From positions 1 to 64,000 of the forward strand of contig NZ_MQTS01000148.1 in assembly GCF_020532825.1 (NCBI RefSeq): a DNA stretch of 64,000 nucleotides, read 5' to 3'. Positions 15,767 through 24,716 of this stretch are shown here, piece by piece. Source of the DNA: Arthrobacter sp. SO3. Lineage in GTDB: Bacteria; Actinomycetota; Actinomycetes; Actinomycetales; Micrococcaceae. Position 1 is the first letter of the stretch. Each line of letters opens with the position of its first letter. The notes under the pieces are model-generated. The model saw only the letters and a program-made list of their open reading frames with translations, searched no databases and had not been told where the DNA came from. Position numbers and translations under genes: made by a program.

Positions 15767-17230
15767 ATGGGCGTGGCAACACAGTTATCAGATCCGGGTG
15801 TACAACAGGGAAGCGGGCCCGGAAGCCGCTGGTGGGCGCTGGTTTTCCTGTCCCTGGCGCAATTTATGGTGATACTGGACGGCACCATCGTGAACCTTGC
15901 GCTGCCGCGTCTGCAGATCGACATGGGCATCAGTGACTCGACGCGTTCCTGGGTGGTCACGGCCTACGCGCTCGCTTTCGGCGCCTTTCTTTTGCTTGGC
16001 GGACGAATCGCGGACTTCTGGGGCCGCAAGCGGACCTTCATCGTGGCCGCCGTCGGCTTCGCCGTCGCGTCCCTGATCGGCGGCATCGCGCAACAGCCGT
16101 GGGAACTCATTGGTGCCCGGGCCCTGCAGGGTGTGTTCGCTGCCCTGCTGGCCCCTGCTGCCCTGGCCCTCCTGACCGTCGCTTTTCCGGGCGGCAAGGA
16201 CCGCGGCACGGCGTTCGCGATTTTCGGTTCCATCACCGGCGTCGGTGCCGCCGTCGGCGTCCTGCTGGGCGGATTTCTCACGGAGCATGTGAGCTGGCGC
16301 TGGTGCTTCTTCGTGAACGTGCCGATCGCAGTCATCGCTTTCGTCGGCGTGTGGTCACTGGTCAGCGAAAGCAAGGCGCAGGGGTCCACCAAGTACGACT
16401 GGCCCGGAGTTATCCTGGCCGCCCTGGGGCTGGGGTCACTTGTCTATGGTTTCACCAACGCGGAGCACGGCTGGGATGCCCCCGACGCCTGGGGCTTCAT
16501 TGCTGCCGGCGTCGCGCTGCTGGCGCTGTTCGTCGTCGTCGAACGGAAAGTCAGTCACCCGCTCCTGCCGCTGCGCGTGGCCACCGAGCGCAACCGGGCC
16601 GCGGCCTTCCTGGCCTCGTTCCTGTCCGGCGCGGTCCTCATCGGCGGCATCCTGTTCATCAACTTCTACATCCAGATCGTGCTTGGCTTCGCACCGTTCC
16701 TCGCCGGGCTTGCTTCCCTGCCGATGACAGTGGCCGTGCTCATCACGGCAGCGCTCGTCGCGAAGAACCTGCCGAAACTGGGTGCGAAGATCCCAACGGC
16801 CGTTGGCCCGGCCTTCCTGGCGGCCGCGATGCTGTGGCTCACGCAGGTCAGCGCCGAGGGCAGCTACCTCGCCAACATGCTGCCCGCACTGCTGCTCATG
16901 GGTGTCGGGCTGGGCATGGTCTTCGTTCCGATGCAGAACCTCGCCCTGTTCGGTGTGGACAAGGATGATTCCGGGGTGGGCAGCGCCCTCGTCAACGCCT
17001 CGCAGCAGATCGGCGGCTCCCTCGGCATCGCCCTCTTCAGTACGATCGCTGCCGCCGCCACGGCCGGTGGTGTCTCGCTGGCCGCCCTCTCCACCGGCTA
17101 CTCCATGGTCTTCCTGTGGGCTGCGGGCTTCGCGATCCTGATTGCCCCGATTGCTTTGTTGCTCATCAACATCGACCGCAAGGTCTTCACCGGAACACAA
17201 GGTGACGCCCCCGTGGTTCATCTGGGCTAG
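15767..17230 (+). CDS. MFS transporter, DHA2 (EmrB/QacA) family
   Basis: A 487-residue multidrug-type exporter with about 14 predicted membrane segments. The first segment carries the DHA2 signature 'LDGTIVNLALP', and motif A is 'LLGGRIADFWGRKRTF'. The ATG at 15767 is chosen because GAAGGG precedes it by 5 nt; the GTG at 15761 overlaps that site. It is controlled presumably by the adjacent MarR through the palindrome. It is a different lineage from the transporter at 10065 and lies outside the TetR-bounded island, so it need not belong to the catabolic pathway. Confidence 0.87.
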   Translation: MGVATQLSDPGVQQGSGPGSRWWALVFLSLAQFMVILDGTIVNLALPRLQIDMGISDSTRSWVVTAYALAFGAFLLLGGRIADFWGRKRTFIVAAVGFAVASLIGGIAQQPWELIGARALQGVFAALLAPAALALLTVAFPGGKDRGTAFAIFGSITGVGAAVGVLLGGFLTEHVSWRWCFFVNVPIAVIAFVGVWSLVSESKAQGSTKYDWPGVILAALGLGSLVYGFTNAEHGWDAPDAWGFIAAGVALLALFVVVERKVSHPLLPLRVATERNRAAAFLASFLSGAVLIGGILFINFYIQIVLGFAPFLAGLASLPMTVAVLITAALVAKNLPKLGAKIPTAVGPAFLAAAMLWLTQVSAEGSYLANMLPALLLMGVGLGMVFVPMQNLALFGVDKDDSGVGSALVNASQQIGGSLGIALFSTIAAAATAGGVSLAALSTGYSMVFLWAAGFAILIAPIALLLINIDRKVFTGTQGDAPVVHLG

Positions 17231-17281
17231 CCCGAAATTGGGCCGGTGCGTGTTGCCGGCGGAAGGTCTACGCTCGGGAAC

Positions 17282-17722
17282 ATGACGCAGACCTGGGACC
17301 CGGGCCAGACGGGAATCCTTGAACTTCCGTCCGGCCTGCTCATCCGCGGGCGCGCGTTGCTCAGGCCACTTCCCGCCGGGCCGCGGCCCGAGTTCGGCCT
17401 GTACCTGCTGGGGAAGCGCCCGGCCCCGGTGGGCTGGGATTCCCGCTGGGTCCGCTGGCAGGACCTGCGCGTGCCGGCCGACGACGCCGATACCCTGGAC
17501 GCGCTGATGGAGGCCCTGCGCCGTGCCGAGACCGAGCGGGTTGAAGTTGCCTGCTGGGCCGGCCGTGGCAGGACCGGCACCGCCCTTGCCTGCCTGGCGG
17601 TCCTGGACGGCGTCCCGCCTGCGGAGGCCGTGGCCTTCGTGCGCGCACGCTACCGCCGGGGCGCCGTCGAGACTCCGTGGCAGCGGAAATACGTCGCCCG
17701 GTTCCGAAACCCGGAGGCGTGA
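17282..17722 (+). CDS. Protein-tyrosine/dual-specificity phosphatase-like protein
   Basis: A 146-residue small cysteine phosphatase. The C-x5-R loop is 'CWAGRGRTG' with Cys91 and Arg97; a WPD-like general-acid loop 'WQDLRVP' with Asp61 lies 30 residues earlier, as in PTP folds. The residue before the nucleophile is Ala instead of the usual His, which may alter its reactivity. The ATG at 17282 begins a compact domain; a GTG-initiated extension from 17246 is possible. It follows the MFS gene by about 50 nt but has no obvious functional link. A 19-bp tandem repeat begins at its stop codon. Confidence 0.75.
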   Translation: MTQTWDPGQTGILELPSGLLIRGRALLRPLPAGPRPEFGLYLLGKRPAPVGWDSRWVRWQDLRVPADDADTLDALMEALRRAETERVEVACWAGRGRTGTALACLAVLDGVPPAEAVAFVRARYRRGAVETPWQRKYVARFRNPEA

Positions 17723-17785
17723 CGCGCCAACCGCACTGCGACGCGCCGGCCGCACCGTGACGCGCCAACCGCACTGCGACGCGCC
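17719..17785. repeat. 19-bp tandem repeat, about 3.5 copies
   Basis: The units GTGACGCGCCAACCGCACT, GCGACGCGCCGGCCGCACC and GTGACGCGCCAACCGCACT follow one another at 17719, 17738 and 17757, and a partial fourth copy runs to about 17785. The array starts inside the phosphatase stop codon. Units 1 and 3 are identical. Further on, GGAAATTCC occurs at 17820 and again exactly 60 bp later at 17880. No spacers separate the units, so this is not a CRISPR array. Confidence 0.85.
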
Positions 17786-17941
17786 AAATTCTGAGCGCGC
17801 CCGAATTCTGCTAGCGTTCGGAAATTCCCGCCTCGAGGACGCAATAGCGCCGCGCCAGCTGCTGACTTGCCGGCGGCTTGGAAATTCCGCGGGCATAGGT
17901 AGTCTCAAAAGCTAGACCTCACTTCCCGTAGAAGGAGAACC

Positions 17942-18682
17942 ATGGCCGCCGAGCGCCCGACAATTCTTGCAACCTCCGGGGGCTACAAACCGGGGGCGCG
18001 GACACGCCTGGAATTTAACAAGCTGGTCCACTACGCGGTGGACTTGTCCGGTGTCGCCGGAAGGGCGCCCAAGGTCGCCCACGTCGGCACGGCCAGCGGC
18101 GATCAGCGGTGGTTCAACAACGAGGTCAGCGAAGCGGGGAACGTCGCCGGCTTCCAGCTCAGCCACCTGAACCTGTTCACGATGCCCAACGTCGACAACG
18201 TCGAGGAGTACCTGTTGGGCCAGGACGTCGTCTGGGTCAACGGCGGCTCGGTGGTCAACCTTCTGGCCGTCTGGCGCGCCCATGAGCTGGACTCGATCTT
18301 CCGGCGGGTCTGGGAGGCAGGAGTGGTGCTGGCCGGTGTTTCGGCCGGTTCGATCTGCTGGTTCAACGGCGGGACGACCGATTCGTTTGGCCCTGAACTC
18401 CGCGCGGTGAACAACGGACTGGGACTGCTTCCCTTCGACAACGGGGTCCATTACGACTCCGAACCGGCGCGCCGGCCTCTCGTGCACCGTCTGGTGGCTG
18501 ACGGAACCTTGGGCGAGACGCACTGCACCGACGACGGCGTGGGCCTGCTTTACCGCGGGACGGAACTGGTCGAGGCGGTCACGGAATCGCCAGGCAAAGC
18601 CGCCTACCGGGTCGCGCTGGTCCAGGCCGGCGCCCCGGCCGCTGGAGTGGTCGAGGAGCGGCTGGAGCCAACCGAGCTCTAG
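17942..18682 (+). CDS. Peptidase S51 family protein (peptidase E-like)
   Basis: A 246-residue serine peptidase of the peptidase E/cyanophycinase group, cytosolic, with no signal peptide. The nucleophile loop is 'LAGVSAGSICWF' with Ser134, preceded by the 'DVVWVNGGSVVNLL' strand typical of the fold. Peptidase E cleaves N-terminal Asp-X dipeptides; other members have different targets, so the substrate is open. GAAGGAG before the ATG supports the start. It converges with the RelA/SpoT-domain gene, only 18 nt apart at the stops. Confidence 0.85.
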   Translation: MAAERPTILATSGGYKPGARTRLEFNKLVHYAVDLSGVAGRAPKVAHVGTASGDQRWFNNEVSEAGNVAGFQLSHLNLFTMPNVDNVEEYLLGQDVVWVNGGSVVNLLAVWRAHELDSIFRRVWEAGVVLAGVSAGSICWFNGGTTDSFGPELRAVNNGLGLLPFDNGVHYDSEPARRPLVHRLVADGTLGETHCTDDGVGLLYRGTELVEAVTESPGKAAYRVALVQAGAPAAGVVEERLEPTEL

Positions 18683-18700
18683 GCTCACCCATCCGCGGCC

Positions 18701-19807
18701 CTACCCCTGAGTCAGGCGGTAGCGCTCGATCTGTTTGAGCCGTCGCTGGAGGCTGTCGCGCCGCGGGTGCGGGACGGCGTCGGCCGGTTCGGCGGTGAGG
18801 TCGATGTGTTTCGTGCCGTACTGCCAGAGCAGCAGATCATCCAGGAGCCGGTCCGGGCCGGGGGAGTAGCGGTGGTCCAGGGCCTTGCGGACCTCGGTGA
18901 TCCGGTTGGCGCTGAGCAGCCCGGCCAGTTGCATGGTCTGGTTGAGGCCGTGGGCGGCCATCAGCTCGGCGGCCCAGCCCCAGTCGTCGTCGACCTTCCG
19001 GTCCACGTGCGGCAGCAGCGTGCGCCAGACGTCGCGGATCCGGTTCGGAGTCAGCTGGGCGGCGCCTTCGCCGTCCATGTCCCAATAGCTGCGGACCTCT
19101 TCGTAGCGTTCATGCAGGTCAGCGAACGCACCCTCCACGGTTTCCAGCATGGCCGCGGTGGCGGTGAACTGCCGGTCGAAGTGCGGGGTCCAGGCGCGCG
19201 GGTCCTCGGCCTTGAAGCGGATGTCGTGCTCGATCTCGCTCCAGGCGTGCGCGAACACGGTGCGGATCTGGCATTCGAAGAAGTAGCTGCCGTTCGGCGG
19301 GACTTCCGGGTTGAACGCCTGCTGGTACTCCTTGACGGCGTCGTTCTGGATGGTCCGGAGGATCAGGTGGCGGCTGGAATAGCCGTAGGTTCCCGACTCG
19401 ATGGAGCCGATGTCCTTCTCACGGTCACCACGGCAGTCAAAGAGGTGGCGCTGGCGCTTGATCAGGTTGGCCACCACCGCGTTTTCCGCCGGCAGCTTCG
19501 TGATCACGCGGATGCCTACCATGTCATTCAGGGTCCGGAACGGGTCCGGGAACTTCAGCACCGGCGGACCGCCCGGTTCCAGCGGCTCCTCAATGCGGGA
19601 GATCTTCTCGCGGAACGATTCGACTGTCTTGGTCCGGCCCGTGACGAACAGCGGCGTCACCTCGGTGCCCTTGAGCATGGTCCGCAGCGTCAGCAGGACC
19701 TCGCGGGTGACCAGCTTCAGGGCAGGGCGCACCCGCTCGTAGAGTTCCACGTTGTCCTGCACAGATTCGCGCAGGTTAGGGTCCAGCCGATCCCAGTTGC
19801 TCGCCAT
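18701..19807 (-). CDS. RelA/SpoT-domain alarmone synthetase-like protein
   Basis: A 368-residue protein with a (p)ppGpp synthetase domain and no HD hydrolase, TGS or ACT domain. Synthetase motifs are intact: 'RTKTVESFREK' (58-68), 'LNDMVGIRV' (93-101), 'GYSSRHLI' (142-149) and 'ECQIRTVFAHAWSEIEHDI' (178-196) with the catalytic E-x-Q. The C-terminal 140 residues are helical and unassigned. It probably transfers pyrophosphate from ATP to a guanine nucleotide, although some relatives pyrophosphorylate tRNA. It lacks an adjacent antitoxin-like gene. It is longer than typical small alarmone synthetases of about 210-260 residues. Confidence 0.85.
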   Translation of the reverse strand: MASNWDRLDPNLRESVQDNVELYERVRPALKLVTREVLLTLRTMLKGTEVTPLFVTGRTKTVESFREKISRIEEPLEPGGPPVLKFPDPFRTLNDMVGIRVITKLPAENAVVANLIKRQRHLFDCRGDREKDIGSIESGTYGYSSRHLILRTIQNDAVKEYQQAFNPEVPPNGSYFFECQIRTVFAHAWSEIEHDIRFKAEDPRAWTPHFDRQFTATAAMLETVEGAFADLHERYEEVRSYWDMDGEGAAQLTPNRIRDVWRTLLPHVDRKVDDDWGWAAELMAAHGLNQTMQLAGLLSANRITEVRKALDHRYSPGPDRLLDDLLLWQYGTKHIDLTAEPADAVPHPRRDSLQRRLKQIERYRLTQG

Positions 19808-19906
19808 GCTTCCAGCTTACGGCCGGGGTACGACGGCGGCGGGCTGACACCCCCGCGGCGGGCCGCCTTACGCCGTGCCGCGCGGCGCTCAAGGTAGGCT
19901 CGGCAC

Positions 19907-20800
19907 ATGGCTGATGTGCGGCGTCGGGCTTTGATCGCGGCCGCAGCGACGGTGACTCTGGGGGCAGTCTCCGCCGCCTGTTCACCGGGCCCCAAGGAGG
20001 ACACTGTGAAGCGGCATAGGTACAGCTACGGCGATGACCCCAGCCAATGGGGCGAGCTCTTCCTGCCGGATGCCGCCGCAACCCAGGGTGTGGTTGTGGT
20101 GATCCACGGCGGCTACTGGCGCTCGCAGTACGGCGCGGAACTCGGCGAACCCCTGGCCAAGGACCTCGCAGCGCACGGCATGGCAGCCTGGAACCTGGAA
20201 TACCGCCGCGCCGGCAACGGCGGCGGCTGGCCCCACACGTTCGCCGACGTGCTCGCCGGCATCGACAAGCTCGGCGACATTGCCGGTGAACACGGCGTCG
20301 GGCTGGAGCGGGTCGTGGCGCTGGGACACTCGGCCGGCGGCCACCTTGCGGTGTGGGCTGCGGGACGACGCCGCCTTGCCCAGCTCGGCGCACCGGACGC
20401 GGACCGCCAGCTGCTCCGCCGGGCCGACGACGGCGCGCTGCACCTCACCGGCGTCGTCAGCCAGTCCGGGGTGCTCAACCTCGCGGAGGCCGAACGGCTG
20501 AACCTCAGCAACGGCGCGGTCAGCAACCTGCTGGGCGGCTCCTCCGAAAAGTACCCGAAACGGCATAAATATGCGGACCCGATGAGCGCGGTGCCGCTGA
20601 CGGTCCCCGTCTATGCCGTCCACGGCACAGACGATGACACGGTCCCCGTGAGCCAGTCTGACTCCTACGCCGCGGCGGCCAAGACTGCCGGCGCCCCGGT
20701 CCAGCTCCTGAAGGTCCCGGGCGATCACTTCGCGCTGATCGATCCGAAGGCTGCCGCGTACCGGAAGTGCCGCGAACTCGTGCAACTCCTGCTCGGCTGA
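19907..20800 (+). CDS. Exported alpha/beta hydrolase (possible lipoprotein)
   Basis: A 297-residue hydrolase resembling kynurenine formamidase/BD-FAE-type esterases. The N-terminus has an arginine-rich head and a hydrophobic stretch ending at Cys25 ('VSAACS'), suggesting export and perhaps lipid attachment, though Ser at -3 makes the lipobox imperfect. The oxyanion motif 'IHGGYW', the nucleophile 'GHSAGGH' with Ser142, Asp in 'GTDDDTVP' and His in 'GDHFALID' complete a triad. The substrate is unknown. It is followed by trkH in the same direction, 43 nt away, but no shared role is evident. Confidence 0.85.
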   Translation: MADVRRRALIAAAATVTLGAVSAACSPGPKEDTVKRHRYSYGDDPSQWGELFLPDAAATQGVVVVIHGGYWRSQYGAELGEPLAKDLAAHGMAAWNLEYRRAGNGGGWPHTFADVLAGIDKLGDIAGEHGVGLERVVALGHSAGGHLAVWAAGRRRLAQLGAPDADRQLLRRADDGALHLTGVVSQSGVLNLAEAERLNLSNGAVSNLLGGSSEKYPKRHKYADPMSAVPLTVPVYAVHGTDDDTVPVSQSDSYAAAAKTAGAPVQLLKVPGDHFALIDPKAAAYRKCRELVQLLLG

Positions 20801-20843
20801 GTTCCATCCGGCGCAGCCGCCGCCCGGTGATAGCGTGAGCCCT

Positions 20844-22235
20844 ATGCAAGTCGAAGCTCCCGCGATCCTGCGCGCCCTGGCGGCGGGCTTCACCAGGTTC
20901 ATCCGGGCCTTCGCGCCGCACCACCCGGCCCAGGTCATCGTCCTCGGCTTCGCCGGGGCAGTCGCCGCCGGCACGGGACTGCTGTTGCTCCCTGTGGCCA
21001 CGGCCGACGGCGGCGGCGCCAGCCCGCTGGACGCGCTGTTCACGGCCACCTCCGCCGTCTGCGTTACCGGCCTGATCACTGTGGACACACCTGTTTTCTG
21101 GAGTGGGTTCGGCCAGGTGGTCATCCTGGTACTGATCCAGATCGGTGGCTTCGGCGTGATGTCCTTCGGCACGCTGCTCGGGGTCCTCACCGCCCGCCGG
21201 CTGGGCCTGAGGTCCAGGATTTCTGCCGCCGCCGAGACCAAGAGCAGCGGTTTCGGGGACGTCCGCCAGGTGCTGGTCGGAGTCCTGCTCATCAGCCTCA
21301 TCGTGGAAGCGGCGCTGGCGCTGATTCTCACGATCCACTTCATGGCCGGGTACGGCTATCCGCCGGGTGACGCCGTCTGGCACGGGGTGTTCCACTCCAT
21401 CTCGGCCTTTAACAACGCCGGCTTTGCCCTCTATTCGGACAACCTGATGGGGTTCGTCGGCGACCCTTGGATCTGCCTGCCGATATCCGCGGCCGTGATC
21501 ATCGGCGGTCTCGGATTCCCGGTCCTCTTCGAACTGGGCCGGCAATTCCGGCGTCCCATCCACTGGAGCATGAACACGAAACTCGTCCTGGTGGGCTCAG
21601 CCATTCTCCTGGCCGGCGGAACAGTGTTCCTCACCGCCGTCGAATGGGCCAACCCGGCCACCCTTGGCGGACTCAGCCCTGCCGATCGGGTGCTGGCCGG
21701 CTTCTTCCAGTCCGCCATCACCCGCACCGCGGGCTTCAACAGCGTCGACATCGCCCAGATGAATCCCGTGTCCTGGCTGGGCATGGACATCCTGATGTTC
21801 ATCGGCGGCGGCCCGGCCGGTACCGCCGGTGGACTGAAAATCACCACCTTCGCCGTCCTGTTCTTCATTCTCAGCACCGAACTCCAGGGTGGAACGGCCG
21901 TGAACATCTTCGGCAAGCGGCTGTCCAGGGCGGTGCACCGCCAGGCGATCACCGTGGTCCTCCTGGCGATTGCCCTCGTCACCGGTTCGACGATGTTCCT
22001 GATGCTGATCACCGACTTCGGGCAGGAAAGAATCCTGCTCGAGGTCATATCGGCCTTCGCCACAGTCGGGCTGTCCACCGGCATCACCGCCGCGATCCCT
22101 CCTGCGGGTCAGCTCGTGCTGATCCTGCTGATGTTCGTCGGGAGACTTGGACCGGTGACGCTCGGCGCGGCCCTGGCTCTGCGCGAACGACCCATGCTTT
22201 ACGAGTACCCCAAGGAAAGGCCCCTCATTGGCTAG
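20844..22235 (+). CDS. trkH: TrkH-type potassium transporter membrane subunit
   Basis: A roughly 463-residue potassium channel-like subunit of the TrkH/KtrB superfamily. Four selectivity-filter loops can be read: 'TSAVCVTGL', 'AFNNAGFALY', 'TRTAGFNSV' and 'FATVGLSTG', each with the central Gly. It forms a gated K+ pathway in the membrane, regulated by the cytosolic TrkA/KtrA protein encoded next. The ATG at 20844 is taken as start; a GTG at 20835 is possible. It overlaps trkA by 8 nt, showing translational coupling. Confidence 0.93.
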   Translation: MQVEAPAILRALAAGFTRFIRAFAPHHPAQVIVLGFAGAVAAGTGLLLLPVATADGGGASPLDALFTATSAVCVTGLITVDTPVFWSGFGQVVILVLIQIGGFGVMSFGTLLGVLTARRLGLRSRISAAAETKSSGFGDVRQVLVGVLLISLIVEAALALILTIHFMAGYGYPPGDAVWHGVFHSISAFNNAGFALYSDNLMGFVGDPWICLPISAAVIIGGLGFPVLFELGRQFRRPIHWSMNTKLVLVGSAILLAGGTVFLTAVEWANPATLGGLSPADRVLAGFFQSAITRTAGFNSVDIAQMNPVSWLGMDILMFIGGGPAGTAGGLKITTFAVLFFILSTELQGGTAVNIFGKRLSRAVHRQAITVVLLAIALVTGSTMFLMLITDFGQERILLEVISAFATVGLSTGITAAIPPAGQLVLILLMFVGRLGPVTLGAALALRERPMLYEYPKERPLIG

Positions 22236-22923
22236 GAACATCTTCTCGTCCCACTCCGCCACGGCCAGTGACAAGGCGTCCTCGGTGGTGGTCATCGGCC
22301 TGGGTCGCTTTGGCGGCTCGCTGGCCCTGGAGTTGGAGGCGCAAGGTACCGAGGTGCTCGGCATCGACGCCAACGAGGAAATCGTCCAGTCCTTCAACGG
22401 GCGCCTCACACACGTGGTCCGGGCCGATTCCACCAAGGAGGAGGTGCTGCGCCAGCTCTCGGTCCATGAATTCGACCGGGCGGTGGTGGGGATCGGCTCG
22501 GATATCGAAGCCAGCATCCTCACGACCTCCCGGATCCTCAAATTCCAGCGTCCGCAGATCTGGGCGAAGGCCATCAGCGAACCGCACGCCGAGATCCTCG
22601 CCCAGCTCGGCGTCGAACACGTCATCCGGCCGGAACACGACATGGGCAAGCGCGTGGCGCACCTGGTCCTCGGCTCGATTCTTGACTATGTCGAATTCGA
22701 GGACGACTTCGTGATGATCCGAACCAGCCCGCCCTCCGGCATCCGCGACCGGCCCCTGGGCGTGCTCGGCCTTCGGGACAAGTACGGCGTCACCATTGTC
22801 GCGGTCAAACGGCCTGGCGGAAAATGGGGCCATACGACGGCGCAAACGGTGCTCTACGACGACGACCAGATCATCGTTCAGGGCAGCAAGACCAAGGCCG
22901 AACGGTTCAGCACGATGTCCTGA
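22228..22923 (+). CDS. trkA: TrkA/KtrA potassium uptake regulatory subunit
   Basis: A 231-residue cytosolic RCK protein. The N-terminal Rossmann fold shows the nucleotide motif 'VIGLGRFGGSLALELEAQG', and a TrkA-C domain of about 80 residues ends the protein ('RPLGVLGLRDKYGVTIVAV'). It binds ATP/ADP or NAD(H) and gates TrkH. The TTG start at 22228 is supported by AAGGAAAGG 7 nt upstream inside the end of trkH. With trkH and nhaA it forms a monovalent-cation homeostasis run. Confidence 0.93.
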   Translation: MARNIFSSHSATASDKASSVVVIGLGRFGGSLALELEAQGTEVLGIDANEEIVQSFNGRLTHVVRADSTKEEVLRQLSVHEFDRAVVGIGSDIEASILTTSRILKFQRPQIWAKAISEPHAEILAQLGVEHVIRPEHDMGKRVAHLVLGSILDYVEFEDDFVMIRTSPPSGIRDRPLGVLGLRDKYGVTIVAVKRPGGKWGHTTAQTVLYDDDQIIVQGSKTKAERFSTMS

Positions 22924-23000
22924 CCCGCTAGACTGGGGTGCAGGTGCGCCGGGAAGTCTGGTCGGCATAGTTTCGTCGACCCAACTTTTAGGACTCCCGC
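22924..23000 (+). promoter_or_regulatory. Structured leader candidate upstream of nhaA
   Basis: The 77-bp trkA-nhaA gap can fold: GCCG/CGGC closes a loop near 22952-22970, and GGTCG pairs with CGACC further on. It contains the purine-rich block GCGCCGGGAAGTCTGG. No SD matches well before the nhaA ATG, so the leader may control translation. No known riboswitch class was recognised with confidence. Confidence 0.3.
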
Positions 23001-24350
23001 ATGGGCCCCACCCCCACACCCCCCCGGCCGCGCTTGACCATCTTTGGCCGCGGCAGCTACGCCGAATCCCTCCGGATCGGCGAGATCCTCCGCAAAGAGA
23101 CAGTCGGCGGCGCCCTCCTGGTTTCCGCCGCCGTCATCGCCCTGATCTGGGCCAACTCACCAATCTCCGAGAGCTACTTCGCCCTGCGGGACTTCAAGTT
23201 CGGCTACGAACCCTGGCACCTGGAACTGAGTCTGGGCGCCTGGGCAGCCGACGGGCTGCTGGCGATCTTCTTCTTCCTGGTCGGACTCGAACTCAAGCGT
23301 GAGTTCATCGCCGGCGACCTGCGGCAGCTGGACAAATCGATCGTTCCGGTCGCTGCCGCCGTGGGAGGCGTCGCCATCCCGGCCGTAATCTACGCCGTCG
23401 TCAACCTCGCAAGCCCGGAAACCCTGCGCGGCTGGGCCATCCCCACCGCCACCGACATCGCCTTCGCCGTCGCCGTGCTCGCCATCATCGGCTCGCATCT
23501 GCCCAGCGCCCTGCGGATCTTCCTGCTGACCCTTGCCGTGGTGGACGACCTGATCGCCATCACCATCATCGCCGTCTTCTACACCAGTGACCTCCAGCCG
23601 CTGCCGCTGCTGCTGGCCTTGGTTCCCCTGGCCCTTTACACCTACCTGGCGCACAAATACCGGCGCTTCTTCGGGATGAAGACCGCCGCCGCGTGGCTGA
23701 TTCTCCTGCCGCTGGGTGCCGCCACCTGGGCCCTGGTCCATGCCTCCGGCATCCATGCGACCGTGGCAGGAGTACTGCTCGGGATTGCCATTCCGGTCCT
23801 GCGCTCCCAGGCCAGCGGCGGCCCGGCGGCCGGACCCGGCCTCGCGGAGATCTTCGAACACCGGTTCCGCCCGATCTCGGCCGGCGTCGCCGTCCCGATC
23901 TTCGCGTTTTTCTCCGCGGGTGTGGCCGTGGGCGGCTGGGACGGGCTGGCCTCGGCATTGGCGGACCCGGTGGCTGTCGGCATCATCGTGGCGCTGGTCC
24001 TTGGCAAGCCGATCGGCATCATGGGCACCACCTGGCTGCTCACCAAGGTCACCAAGGCCCGGCTCGACACCAGCTTCAAATGGATCGACGTCTTCGGAGT
24101 GTCCCTGCTGGCCGGCATCGGCTTCACAGTCTCGCTTCTGGTGGCGGAGCTGAGCTTCGGCCAGGGCAGCATCCATGACGACCACGCCAAGGTGGGCATC
24201 CTCGCGGCCTCCATGCTGGCGGCACTGCTCGCCACGCTGGTGCTGAGGACACGGAACCGGCAGTACCGGCAGGCCGAAGAGGCGGAGAAAGTCGACTCGG
24301 ACCATGACGGGATTCCGGACGTCTACCAGCAGGACGGCACGGCCCGGTAG
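23001..24350 (+). CDS. nhaA: Na+/H+ antiporter NhaA
   Basis: A 449-residue antiporter exchanging cytosolic Na+ or Li+ for external protons. Conserved residues are visible: Asp152 in '[16 protein letters not shown]' and the transport-site pair Asp182-Asp183 in '[13 protein letters not shown]', equivalent to E. coli D133 and D163/D164. The protein is longer than E. coli NhaA (388 residues): it has extra hydrophilic sequence at both ends. The C-terminal tail contains '[12 protein letters not shown]' (432 on), a D-x-D-x-D-G calcium-loop-like motif. It follows trkH-trkA and probably works with them in osmotic and pH homeostasis. Confidence 0.95.
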   Translation: MGPTPTPPRPRLTIFGRGSYAESLRIGEILRKETVGGALLVSAAVIALIWANSPISESYFALRDFKFGYEPWHLELSLGAWAADGLLAIFFFLVGLELKREFIAGDLRQLDKSIVPVAAAVGGVAIPAVIYAVVNLASPETLRGWAIPTATDIAFAVAVLAIIGSHLPSALRIFLLTLAVVDDLIAITIIAVFYTSDLQPLPLLLALVPLALYTYLAHKYRRFFGMKTAAAWLILLPLGAATWALVHASGIHATVAGVLLGIAIPVLRSQASGGPAAGPGLAEIFEHRFRPISAGVAVPIFAFFSAGVAVGGWDGLASALADPVAVGIIVALVLGKPIGIMGTTWLLTKVTKARLDTSFKWIDVFGVSLLAGIGFTVSLLVAELSFGQGSIHDDHAKVGILAASMLAALLATLVLRTRNRQYRQAEEAEKVDSDHDGIPDVYQQDGTAR

Positions 24351-24474
24351 CCGGTTGGCACCACAGCCGTGGCCGGCGGCGCCGGTTTTCGCCACGGGAT
24401 CAGGCTTGCGTTCATACCCCAGGGGGTTTGGTGATTAAGGTGTGCGCAGCTGACGGCCTTGCGGCCGATCGTGG

Positions 24475-24714
24475 CACACCCGGCAGGCCGTCGCCACACC
24501 GGGCCACACCCACACCCAGACCCACCTGTCCTTCATCGTCGACGATGGCGCCCAGCAGGCGGTCTTCTCCGGCGGAAGCCTGCTATATGGCTCGGTCGGA
24601 CGCGCGGACCTCGTCGGCGCCGGCGACACCCTCGGCCTCACCCATCACCAGTACGCCTCCGTCCGTCGCCTCGTCGGCGGAGCCGCCAAAACCGCTGGTG
24701 GGAACAGCCGGATT
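24475..24714 (+). pseudogene. Metallo-beta-lactamase-fold hydrolase fragment (remnant)
   Basis: One frame translates to 'TPGHTHTQTHLSFIVDDGA', then 'VFSGGSLLYGSVGRADL' and 'THHQYASVRRL', the central part of rhodanese-linked MBL hydrolases (persulfide dioxygenase-like group) with the T-P-G-H-T zinc motif. The N-terminal half with H-x-H-x-D-H is missing, and the frame runs into unrelated sequence where an IS30-type remnant begins. There is no start codon or ribosome site. It is a truncated relic, probably broken by transposition, in the 657-bp gap after nhaA. Confidence 0.7.
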
Positions 24715-24716
24715 CT

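Noticed and set aside
17719-17785. CRISPR array
   Set aside because: The 19-bp units abut directly with no spacers, and no cas genes are present.
18701-19807. Toxic small alarmone synthetase (toxSAS) toxin-antitoxin pair
   Set aside because: No small overlapping antitoxin gene lies next to it; the neighbours are a convergent S51 peptidase and a divergent hydrolase.
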